From contig JAUIEM010000157.1 in assembly GCA_030428695.1 (NCBI GenBank), positions 1 through 20,623 on the forward strand: 20,623 nucleotides of DNA, read 5' to 3'. Every line of letters starts with the position of its first letter. Position 1 is the first letter of the stretch. Under the pieces are notes generated by a model. The model saw only the letters and a list, made by a program, of their open reading frames with translations, searched no databases and was not told the origin of the DNA. This DNA is from a bacterium (GTDB lineage: Bacteria; Planctomycetota; J058; JAJDCP01). Positions 6,216 through 13,324 of the stretch are shown piece by piece. The position numbers and the translations under genes are program-made.

Positions 6216-7120
6216 GCTCCGGTCCCCGAGGCGACCGGCGCCTCGTCGAGGATCCAGCCGAGGACGGCGTTGCCGGTGCCGATCACGTTGCCGTAGGCGT
6301 ACAGCTCCGCCGGCTGCTCGGGGAAGGCGAGGGCCGACAGCAGCCAGCTCAGCGCCCCGGAGTCGGCCTCGCTGACCGCCTGCTCGACGAACTCGGGCAT
6401 CACGTCGAAGGCCTCGCGGGTCCTGCCTTCGCGCAAGAGGCTGATCATGCGCATGTCCCACAGGTACTGATGGTGGTTGTAGATGTGCTCGTGGCTCATG
6501 TCCTCGGGCACCTCGGGCTCGACGACGAAGTGCCGGTGCGAGAGGGAGTGGCTGGCGAGCACCCAGGCGCGCTTGCCGCTCTGCTCGATCGCCTCGCGGG
6601 TGGCGGCGCCGAGGGCCTGCATCTGTTCCTGCATCACCTCGACGTTGTAGTAGAAGCGCGAGCGGTTGCTCGAGATCGCGACGATGGGAATGTCCCACTC
6701 CGGCCGGGTCATGTGCCCGGAGACGATCGTCCCGTAGTCGACGCGGAAGTCCGGGTTCCGCATCATCTTCGTCACCACGCCCTTCTCACGGGCCGTCTCG
6801 CAGATGCTCTCGGCGAGCTCGACGTCGACCTTCATGTCGTAGCGGTAGCGGAACAGGTTGGGGAAGATCGGGTCGACCGACAGCGACTGGAAGCGCGGCA
6901 CGCCGAGCAGGTGGTTGCCGATGTAGGTCTGCCAGTGGGCCGACAGGAGCACGATCACGTCGCAGGGATGCGCCGCGAGGTCTTTCCGCAGGCGCTCGTA
7001 GCCCCAGCGCAGCACCTCCCAGCCGCACTCGGCGCTCGGCTCGTTCTGGGGCGGATTCTCCGCGTACACCAGGTGCGGCGGATGGGGCGCGATCACCCCG
7101 GCGACGATGCGTCCGGCCAT
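6212..7120 (-). CDS. amnB: 2-aminophenol 1,6-dioxygenase-like beta subunit (class III extradiol dioxygenase, catalytic)
   Basis: The 302-residue product starts 'MAGRIVAGVIAPHPPHLVYAENPPQNEPSAECGWEVLRWGYERLR', nearly the consensus start of AmnB/CnbC. The active site is complete: His13 and His62 ('SAHWQTYIGNH') and Glu251 ('SEADSG') as Fe(II) ligands, with Tyr129 ('VDYGT') and His195 ('SHSLSHRHF'). These fall at the numbers I recall from the aminophenol dioxygenase structure. The expected reaction is O2-dependent opening of an ortho-aminophenol ring to 2-aminomuconate semialdehyde; related enzymes cut catechols or protocatechuate, so the substrate is not certain. The start at 7120 follows GGGAG inside the asparaginase end. 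It starts 2 bases after the asparaginase stop and overlaps the alpha gene by 4, so it is cotranscribed. Cytosolic; no signal peptide. Confidence 0.9.
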   Translation of the reverse strand: MAGRIVAGVIAPHPPHLVYAENPPQNEPSAECGWEVLRWGYERLRKDLAAHPCDVIVLLSAHWQTYIGNHLLGVPRFQSLSVDPIFPNLFRYRYDMKVDVELAESICETAREKGVVTKMMRNPDFRVDYGTIVSGHMTRPEWDIPIVAISSNRSRFYYNVEVMQEQMQALGAATREAIEQSGKRAWVLASHSLSHRHFVVEPEVPEDMSHEHIYNHHQYLWDMRMISLLREGRTREAFDVMPEFVEQAVSEADSGALSWLLSALAFPEQPAELYAYGNVIGTGNAVLGWILDEAPVASGTGA

Positions 7121-7122
7121 GC

Positions 7123-8241
7123 TCAGAAGTCTCCCTGGTATTGCTCCCAGTCGTAGTACCAGCGGTCCTGGTCGGGGTCCCACTCGTCCCAGGTCGGCAC
7201 CTGCTCGAGGCGGGCGAGCCGGGAGGGGGGCACGACCCCGGGCACGATGAAGGCCTTCTGCCGATGCAGCGGATAGGGGTTGCGCAGCTCGAAGCCGAGC
7301 ACCCCGAGGATCGCCCGGGCGATGTACCAGGTCGCCTGGGCGTTCCAGCCGTGGGCGATCTTGATGCAGACGCCGAGCCCTTCGGGGTAGTCGGGGTGCA
7401 CGATGGCGAGGCCGAGCAGGCCGTCCGCGCCTTCCTTCGCGATCACCTTGCCCTCGCAGGCCTTCAGGATGGTGCTGTCGAGGCGGTTGAAGCCGCCGAT
7501 CAGGTCGGGATGGCGCACCATCGCCTCCCAGATCCAGTCCTCGTCCTTGTGCTTCGCCAGCCCGGCGAACAGGGTGGCGAGCTCGGAGACGGTGTTGCTG
7601 ACCGTCGGCAGCCCGCAGCCGTCCTTGGCGACCCGCAGCGGCTTCCAGTCCGCGCCGAGGTAGCGCCGCAGCACGCCGATGAAGGCCCGGAAGTACGGGT
7701 GCATCGGCAGCGTGTAGCCGGCCCGCTTCCAGCCCTTCAGCCGGCAGCCGCGCAGCAGCGCCGCGTGCTCTCCGGAGCAGCAGTGGAACCAGCGCCGCGC
7801 GCGTCGCACCTGGCGCCCGAACTGCACGAGCGGCACATCGAGGGGCGTCTGCATCAGCCCCCACTCGGACTTGGAGAGCAGCGACTGGGCGGCGGCGACG
7901 TGCTCGGTGTCGCCGTTGTGGCTCGAGACGGAGATCGCCTTCTGCTCCCAGCTGCAGTCCTCGAGGTCGTCGGCGAAGACCTTGAGGGTGAAGGGCTTCA
8001 TCATGCTGCGCCCGTAGCACAGCACGTTGCCGCCGAAGGAGTGGACGACCTCGCCGCCGGAGGACCAGGCCACCGCCCCGTGGATGGTGGTCTCGCTGAC
8101 GCCGTGGCGCCGGTAGTCGACGAGGGGCTCCCACTCGACATCGCGGCCGGTCGGGATGCCGGGGCGGCTCTCGCCGAGGGGGCTGGTGGGGAAGATCCCG
8201 CTGCCTGGCCGGCCCGGGGCCACCGAGGAGGGGTCTGTCAT
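7123..8241 (-). CDS. Asparaginase II family (PF06089-type) amidohydrolase with altered metal motif
   Basis: The 372-residue product shows the ordered motifs of the Rhizobium etli ReAV-type asparaginases: 'SETTIHGAV' (49-57), 'RSMMKPF' (78-84), 'SSHNGDTEH' (106-114), 'HCCSGEHAALL' (153-163), 'DGCGLPT' (207-213) and 'KEGADG' (269-274). As I recall the ReAV structure, the two Ser-Lys pairs correspond here to Ser79/Lys82 and Ser107/Lys269, all present; the metal-site cysteines correspond to Cys155 and Cys209, also present. The Lys of CSGKH, a reported metal ligand, is Glu158 here. It may hydrolyse asparagine or another amide, releasing ammonia. About 35 N-terminal residues (Ser/Pro/Gly-rich) precede the domain, so the start at 8241, with only a weak GCGAGA site, is less certain. 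It is the first gene of the tight operon with the dioxygenase subunits, which hints at an amino- or amide-bearing intermediate as substrate (inference). Confidence 0.85.
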   Translation of the reverse strand: MTDPSSVAPGRPGSGIFPTSPLGESRPGIPTGRDVEWEPLVDYRRHGVSETTIHGAVAWSSGGEVVHSFGGNVLCYGRSMMKPFTLKVFADDLEDCSWEQKAISVSSHNGDTEHVAAAQSLLSKSEWGLMQTPLDVPLVQFGRQVRRARRWFHCCSGEHAALLRGCRLKGWKRAGYTLPMHPYFRAFIGVLRRYLGADWKPLRVAKDGCGLPTVSNTVSELATLFAGLAKHKDEDWIWEAMVRHPDLIGGFNRLDSTILKACEGKVIAKEGADGLLGLAIVHPDYPEGLGVCIKIAHGWNAQATWYIARAILGVLGFELRNPYPLHRQKAFIVPGVVPPSRLARLEQVPTWDEWDPDQDRWYYDWEQYQGDF

Positions 8242-8268
8242 CGCAGTCTCGCTCGCAGGTGCTGTGTG

Positions 8269-8297
8269 AGGCTACCGCAAGGCCCTGGCGCCATCAA
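8269..8297 (-). promoter_or_regulatory. Predicted promoter of the asparaginase-dioxygenase operon
   Basis: On the minus strand TTGATG (8297 to 8292) and TAGCCT (8274 to 8269) are separated by exactly 17 bases. They match sigma-70 consensus at four and three of six positions. Predicted start near 8262 gives a leader of about 21 bases before the asparaginase ATG. It would make the asparaginase the operon's first gene, with the small membrane protein gene upstream separately expressed. Confidence 0.38.
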
Positions 8298-8323
8298 GCT
8301 CGACCCGCCGGGGCACGAAGCCC

Positions 8324-8608
8324 TCAGGTCTCCCGCGCGTCCGCCTCCGCCTTCCGATGCAGCGCGAGCTCCGCGGCGCACAGCGGCGCCCACAGGGTGC
8401 GCGTCCAGGCGCCGAGGGGAGCGTCGGGGGCGTCGACGATGCGATGCTCGACGACGTAGCCCCGGTGCGCGGAGGTCGCGACGTACTGCTGCAGACGCAC
8501 GTGGACCAGCGCGTGGCTGGCCCGGCAGGCGGCGTAGCCGCTCAGGTAGAGGGCGAAGCAGGCGCCGAGGGTCCAGAGCAGGGGGTCGCGCAGCCAGCGG
8601 GTCTTCAT
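8324..8608 (-). CDS. Small single-pass membrane protein, unknown
   Basis: The 94-residue product has one hydrophobic segment near its start ('DPLLWTLGACFALYLSGYAACRA', about 8-30), then a soluble part rich in His, Arg and Ala ('SHALVHVRLQQYVATSAHRGYVVEHRIVDAPDAPLGAWTRTLWAPLCAAELALHRKAEADARET'). The first segment could be an uncleaved anchor or a signal peptide. No family recognised. Two adjacent ATGs occur (8611 and 8608); the second sits at the better distance from GGGGAGG. The frame extends upstream to 8761 but that part has no ribosome site and runs into low-complexity repeats. It lies 82 bases upstream of the asparaginase gene on the same strand, with a promoter-like sequence in between, so operon membership is doubtful. 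Confidence 0.62.
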   Translation of the reverse strand: MKTRWLRDPLLWTLGACFALYLSGYAACRASHALVHVRLQQYVATSAHRGYVVEHRIVDAPDAPLGAWTRTLWAPLCAAELALHRKAEADARET

Positions 8609-8682
8609 CATCCACCTCCCCGATGATGATCGGTTCCCCCGGCCGTCCACTGGTGTCCGATTCCGGCGGACTCTCAAGAGGC

Positions 8683-8782
8683 GTCCACGGTCCACGCCAC
8701 GATCCGCGCCGGAAGAAGACCGTGGACCGTCGGCCGTCGTCCGTCGGTGCGTGACCGTCACCGTGGCCGTGACCGTGGACCG
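8683..8782. repeat. Cluster of short inverted/direct repeats (GACCGTGGAC family)
   Basis: GTCCACGGTC (8683-8692) is the exact reverse complement of GACCGTGGAC, which occurs at 8718-8727 and again at 8771-8780; the second and third copies extend to the 12-mer GACCGTGGACCG. Between them lie degenerate units such as CCGTCGG, CCGTCGT and GTGACCGT. The first pair can form a 10-bp stem with a 25-base loop. It may be a regulator-binding array, a slippage-generated repeat, or a remnant of a dispersed element. Confidence 0.6.
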
Positions 8783-8948
8783 GGTTGCTGTCTCCGCTGG
8801 TTCTGCCCCGCCGGAAGTCGTTGATGACTCGCTCCCTTCGAAGGCGTGCGCCCATCACGAACGCCTGCCAGCCCGGGGAGATCTCCCGAAGCCGCTGTCT
8901 TGACCAATGTCCGAATCCGCGTCACCGCCTCGTCCTTTCTCGAGAACG

Positions 8949-8977
8949 TGGGCAAGCCGGTTTGCACCCGATACCCT
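8949..8977 (+). promoter_or_regulatory. Possible promoter of the giant Ser/Thr kinase
   Basis: TGGGCA (8949-8954) and TACCCT (8972-8977) are 17 bases apart and match sigma-70 consensus at four and three of six positions. The start would be near 8984, leaving a leader of about 25 bases with GGAGGAG (8994-9000) before ATG 9009. An imperfect dyad (GCAA-gCCGGt-TTGC, 8952-8965) overlaps it and could be an operator. Weak evidence overall. Confidence 0.28.
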
Positions 8978-9008
8978 GGAAGGGATGCCCACCGGAGGAG
9001 CAGCGCCG

Positions 9009-12000
9009 ATGCCCAGCGTCGCGAGCCTGTGGAAGGAGACCCTCGGCTCCGATCTCGGAGAGCTCTGCGCCGCGGCGACCTACCGTGATGACGAGCCTTC
9101 CAGCCCGACGGTCGCCCAGTCCCTCGGACAGCTCCGCGCGCGTGCGGACGAGCCGCCTCTCGCCTGGCCCGACGAGGCGATCCAGCCCCTCGAGGCGATC
9201 GGGCAGGGGGGGATGGGGACGGTGTACCGCGCCCTGCAGCCGACCCTCGACCGCGAGATCGCGATCAAGACCCTGCGCCTCGGCAAGCTGATCACGTCGG
9301 AGGCCCGGGAGGCGGCGGAGCAGCGCTTCCTCGCCGAGGCCGTCGCCAACGCCAAGCTGCAGCACCCGAACATCGTGCCGGTCTACGACCGCGGCCAGGG
9401 GCCCGATGGCGCCCACTTCCTCGCGATGAAGCTCGTGACCGGCATGGCCTGGAGCGCGGTGCTGCTCGAGGATCCCGACCTCGAGAAGAACCTGCAGATC
9501 CTGATCGCGGTCTGCAACGCCGTCGCCTTCGCCCACAGCCAGGGCATCGCCCACTGCGACCTCAAGCCCGCGAACGTGATGCTCGGCGGCTTCGGTGAGG
9601 TCCAGCTGATGGATTGGGGCCTCGCGCTGGAGTTCAGCGAGCCCCCGCGCCATGGGAGGCTGCGCCACAAGAGCACCGTGCGCCGGCCCTTCGGCACCCC
9701 CTGCTACATGCCCCCGGAGCTGTGCACCGGCGCCGGCGCCGCGATCGGGGCGCACACCGACGTGTACCTGCTCGGCGGGATCCTGTACCGCATCCTGACC
9801 GGGGACGCGCCGCACACCGGCAGCTCCTTCGAGGAGGTGCTCGAGCGCGCCGCCGCCGGCGCGCCCCCGCCCCTGCCGGAGCACGTGCCCGCGGAGCTGC
9901 GCGCACTGGTCGAGGGGGCGATGCGCGCGGCACCGGAGGAGCGGGAACCGGACGTGCTCGGCTTCCGCGACCGGCTCCAGGGCTTCCTCCGCCACCAGGC
10001 CAGCCACCGCGTCGCCCGCGACGCCGCGGATGCTCTCGCGCAGGGCCGCACCGAGCCCGGGCGCGACGCCCGCTACGCCGCCTGCGCCGCCGCGCTCGCC
10101 GGTTTCCGCCAGGCGCTGGCGCTGTGGGACGGGAACGCCGCCGCCCGCGCGGGGGAGCGGCGCGCGCACCTCGCCTACACGGAGGCGGCCCTCACCCACG
10201 GCGATCTCGGCCTGGCGGGGGCTCAGCTCGCGGAGCTCGAGGCAGGCCCCGGGGGGGATGGCGAGAGCGCCGCGCTGCGGGCCCGCCTGAGCGCCGCGGA
10301 CGCGGAGCGCGAGCGGGCGCGGGCCGCCCGGCGCCGGCTGCGCATCCTGGCGCGGGCCAGCGTCGCGCTCCTGATCCTCGGGCTGCTCGGGGGCTTCCTC
10401 TGGACCCGGCACAAGAACGCGGAGCTGCGCGCCGCCGAGCAGGAGACCCGCCGTCAGCAGGGCTTCTCCGACCGGCGCGGGGATCTCGCGGTCGAGCTGC
10501 TCGACGAGATGTCCTCGACCTTCGTCCAGCGCCTCGACCTCGAGGTCGCCGACGACGCCTCGAGCCGCGCGGCCCGGGAGTTCCTCCGCATCGCCCGGCG
10601 CGGCTGGGAGAAGCTGCGCGACACCGAGCTCGACGCCGACCGCGCCTCGGTCGGCACGGCGCGGGCGCGGCTGCGGCTCGCCGAGCTGATGGTGCGGCTC
10701 GACGGCGACCTGCAGGGAGCGCGGGCCGAGCTGCTCGCGACCTCCGCCGCCCTCGAGCAGAGGCTGGCGGGCGATCCGCAGAGCGGTGAGCTGCGCCACA
10801 TCCTCGCCCGCTGCGAGCTGCTGCGCGCGACGATCGCCGACCGCCTCGGGAACCTCGCCGAGGCCGAGGCGCTGTACGCGTCCGCCCGTGGCCGGTTCGA
10901 GAGGCTGCTCGTGGGGGAACCTGCCGAGCCGGCCTATCTCCACAACCGCAGCCTGACGCTCCGCGGTCAGGCGTCGATCGCGGTCTCGCGCGGCAAGCCG
11001 CTCGAGGCCGAGGAGCTGCTCGAAGAGTGCCTGCGCATCGATCGCCAGATGATCGCGGCCGGGGACACGACCCAGGTCGCGACCCTGATCGCGCACCTCG
11101 GCACGCTCGCCCATGTGCGCCGCAACGAGGGTCGCTTCGAGGACGCCATCGCCAGCAGCGCCGAAGCGCTCGGGCTGGCGCGTGAGCGCTACGCCGCGCG
11201 CTCCTGGGACGCCCAGGCGCGCGGGCAGCTCGCGGACGCGCTGTCGAACCACGCCGACTGCGTCGGGATGTTCGACAGCGAGGAGGCGCTCCTCGCCGTC
11301 CGGGATGCGGCCGCGCTGCGGCGCCAGCAGTACGCCGCGCGGCCTTCGAGCCGGGCCGTGCGGCGCGCGCTCGCCCGCGGGCTCAGCGACCACGCCGACG
11401 CCCTCGAGCAGGTCGGCCGCTTTGCGCAGGCCGATGCGCTGTACCGCGAGGCGGCGGGCCATCTGCGCGCTCTGTGCGCCGAGCGGCCCGACGACGTGCT
11501 CATCCTCGACGAGCTGCGCAACGTGCTCGGCGAGCTCGGCTACGCGGCCGAGCTGCGCGGGGACTGGGGAGAGGGTCTGGCGCGTGCGGAGGAAGCCCTG
11601 GCGCTGCAGCGCGCGCTGCTCGCGCGCAGTCCGGAGGAGGTCGTCCAGCTCGAGATCCTGGTCGGGATCCTGCAGCGCAAGACCCGCTGCGAGAGCCAGC
11701 TCGGGCGGCTGGAGCTGGCGCGGGCGACCATCGACGAGGCCGAGCGGGTGCTGCGCGCGCGGCTCGCGGACGATCCGACGAGCGTCTACCTGCGCTCGGA
11801 GCTGACCGGCGTGCTTCACCTGCAGGCGGGCCTCTGCCTCGACGTCGGCGAGGCCGACGAGGCGCGGGCGCTGTGCGAGGAGGTGATCGCGCTCGCGGAC
11901 GCGCTGGCGCTCCCGGATCTGCACTCGCGTGCGTCCCGCGCCTTCTTCTCGATCCGCTACGCGCGGGTGCTGGCCCGCGGCCAGGAGGATCTGGCGGGCG

Positions 12001-13298
12001 CGCGCAGGGAGCTGGAGGGGGCTCTCGCGGCGTTGCGCGAGGTGCTCGGCGAGGATCCGGGCTACGTCGACGCCCGCCGCCATCTCGCGACCGGCTTGTG
12101 GTGGCTGGCCTCCGTTCATCTGTGGCAGGAGGATCCGGAGGCCGCGCTGCGCCCGGCGGAGGAGTGCCTGGCGGTGCACCGCGTCCTCGCGCAGGCCTGG
12201 CCGGAGTCCCCCCGAAACCAGCAGGACCTCAGCGACGCCTGGCGGCTGCTCGGCAACGTGCAGGCGGCGCGCGGCGCCCTGCCGGACGCGATCGCCGCTC
12301 TCGAGCAGGCGGGGGAGCACGCGCGGAAGCTCTACGCGCTCACCGCCGGGACCGGCGCGGGACGGGTGCTGTCGCGGGTGCTGGTCCGCCTCGGTCACAC
12401 CCTCGAGAGGGGGGGCGCGCTCGCCGAGGCGATCGAGGTCGGGCGGGAGGCGGTCGCGCTGCATCGTGCGCTGTTCGCCCTCGACCAGAGGCTGCAGAGC
12501 GAGCTGTCCTGGGCGCTGTACCGGGTCGCCCAGCGCCTCGACGCGAGCGGCGACTTCGCCGGCTCCCGCCCGCTCTACGCCGAGATCGCGGGCCACGACC
12601 GCGCGGTCTTCCTCGCCGCGCCCGAGGAGCTGCGGCGCCGGCGCGACGCGTTGTTCAGCCTGCGGGAGGCCGGCTGGCGCGAGCTCCTGTTCGAGGATCC
12701 CGCGGCGGCGCGGGGCTTCCTCGCCCAGGTCTTCGAGATCGCCCCCGAGGATGCGCGGGGCACCTTCCTCCTCGCCCAGCTCGAGCGTTACGAGGGGGAC
12801 TTCGAGGCCGCGCGGGTCGCGTTCGACCAGGCCCTGGAGCGCGGCGTGGACCCCGGTGAGGTGCTGCCCCACCGCGCCTGTGCGCGGGCGCTGGAGGGGG
12901 ATCTCGCCGGGGCCGCGGAGGACCTCCTCGCGGCGGCGGTCGACCCCTCCCTGGCGGCCGCCTACTGGAGGCTGTGGGCCGTCGCCTTCGGCGCTTCCCC
13001 CGCGGCGCTCGAGCCCCTGGCCGGGCTCGAGGGCTGGCCGGGCACGCTGCTCGCCTACAGCCGGGGCGACCTCAGCCTCGCGGCGCTGCGCGATGCGGCG
13101 GCCGTCGACGACGACTTCGAGCGCCGGGGCCGCCTCTGCGAGGGCCTCGCCCTCGCCGCGCTGCGGGCCGAGGGGGCGGGCGACCGGGTGCGGGCACGAG
13201 CGCTGTACGACGAGCTGCTCCGGACCGGGCGCCGGGACTACTTCGAGTACCAGTGGACCCTCGCCCGGCTCGCGGCCTGGCGACGGGAGGTGGAGTAG
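9009..13298 (+). CDS. Giant membrane Ser/Thr protein kinase with long TPR-like C-terminal region
   Basis: The 1429-residue product has a Hanks-type kinase domain (about 58-325): Gly loop 'GQGGMGTVYRA' (65-75), Lys87 in 'IAIKTL', 'HCDLKPANVML' with Asp184, and 'MDWGLAL' with Asp202 (DWG instead of DFG, common in planctomycetal kinases). The usual HRD arginine is Cys, so this is a non-RD kinase that may not need activation-loop phosphorylation. A charged helical stretch follows, then one membrane helix (about 447-467, 'ASVALLILGLLGGFLW'). The remaining ~960 residues are Ala/Leu/Glu/Arg-rich helical pairs of TPR type (e.g. 'LGNLAEAEALYASARGRFERLL', 'GRFAQADALYREAAGHLRAL'), probably extracytoplasmic and sensing or binding proteins. 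Start 9009 is chosen for GGAGGAG eight bases upstream; in-frame ATGs at 8907 and 8985 lack well-spaced sites. It is followed 26 bases later by the zinc-ribbon gene. Target unknown. Confidence 0.93.
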   Translation: MPSVASLWKETLGSDLGELCAAATYRDDEPSSPTVAQSLGQLRARADEPPLAWPDEAIQPLEAIGQGGMGTVYRALQPTLDREIAIKTLRLGKLITSEAREAAEQRFLAEAVANAKLQHPNIVPVYDRGQGPDGAHFLAMKLVTGMAWSAVLLEDPDLEKNLQILIAVCNAVAFAHSQGIAHCDLKPANVMLGGFGEVQLMDWGLALEFSEPPRHGRLRHKSTVRRPFGTPCYMPPELCTGAGAAIGAHTDVYLLGGILYRILTGDAPHTGSSFEEVLERAAAGAPPPLPEHVPAELRALVEGAMRAAPEEREPDVLGFRDRLQGFLRHQASHRVARDAADALAQGRTEPGRDARYAACAAALAGFRQALALWDGNAAARAGERRAHLAYTEAALTHGDLGLAGAQLAELEAGPGGDGESAALRARLSAADAERERARAARRRLRILARASVALLILGLLGGFLWTRHKNAELRAAEQETRRQQGFSDRRGDLAVELLDEMSSTFVQRLDLEVADDASSRAAREFLRIARRGWEKLRDTELDADRASVGTARARLRLAELMVRLDGDLQGARAELLATSAALEQRLAGDPQSGELRHILARCELLRATIADRLGNLAEAEALYASARGRFERLLVGEPAEPAYLHNRSLTLRGQASIAVSRGKPLEAEELLEECLRIDRQMIAAGDTTQVATLIAHLGTLAHVRRNEGRFEDAIASSAEALGLARERYAARSWDAQARGQLADALSNHADCVGMFDSEEALLAVRDAAALRRQQYAARPSSRAVRRALARGLSDHADALEQVGRFAQADALYREAAGHLRALCAERPDDVLILDELRNVLGELGYAAELRGDWGEGLARAEEALALQRALLARSPEEVVQLEILVGILQRKTRCESQLGRLELARATIDEAERVLRARLADDPTSVYLRSELTGVLHLQAGLCLDVGEADEARALCEEVIALADALALPDLHSRASRAFFSIRYARVLARGQEDLAGARRELEGALAALREVLGEDPGYVDARRHLATGLWWLASVHLWQEDPEAALRPAEECLAVHRVLAQAWPESPRNQQDLSDAWRLLGNVQAARGALPDAIAALEQAGEHARKLYALTAGTGAGRVLSRVLVRLGHTLERGGALAEAIEVGREAVALHRALFALDQRLQSELSWALYRVAQRLDASGDFAGSRPLYAEIAGHDRAVFLAAPEELRRRRDALFSLREAGWRELLFEDPAAARGFLAQVFEIAPEDARGTFLLAQLERYEGDFEAARVAFDQALERGVDPGEVLPHRACARALEGDLAGAAEDLLAAAVDPSLAAAYWRLWAVAFGASPAALEPLAGLEGWPGTLLAYSRGDLSLAALRDAAAVDDDFERRGRLCEGLALAALRAEGAGDRVRARALYDELLRTGRRDYFEYQWTLARLAAWRREVE

Positions 13299-13324
13299 GC
13301 CGCGATGACCCGGGGAGCATGGAC

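Larger units (their letters stand above)
8609..9008. other. Divergent intergenic region with short repeats and promoter-like sites
   Basis: These 400 bases separate the small membrane protein (minus) from the giant kinase (plus). No gene is supported. Contents: a small dyad CCGAT-GATG-ATCGG at 8620-8633 beside the small gene's ribosome site; inverted and direct copies of a 10-mer plus degenerate CCGTC/GTGACC repeats at 8683-8782; a promoter-like pair at 8949-8977; and the ribosome site for the kinase. An in-frame ATG at 8907 would extend the kinase upstream, but has no ribosome site. Confidence 0.6.

Noticed and set aside
8907..9008. Upstream extension of the kinase to ATG 8907 or ATG 8985
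   Set aside because: No well-placed ribosome site at either, whereas ATG 9009 has GGAGGAG eight bases upstream. ATG 8985 stays possible if the mRNA is leaderless.
8922..12872. Very long minus-strand open frame (about 1316 codons) opposite the giant kinase
   Set aside because: Mirror frame of a strongly biased coding sequence. Kinase motifs and membrane helix are on the plus strand; the antisense product has no recognisable motif and no ribosome site.
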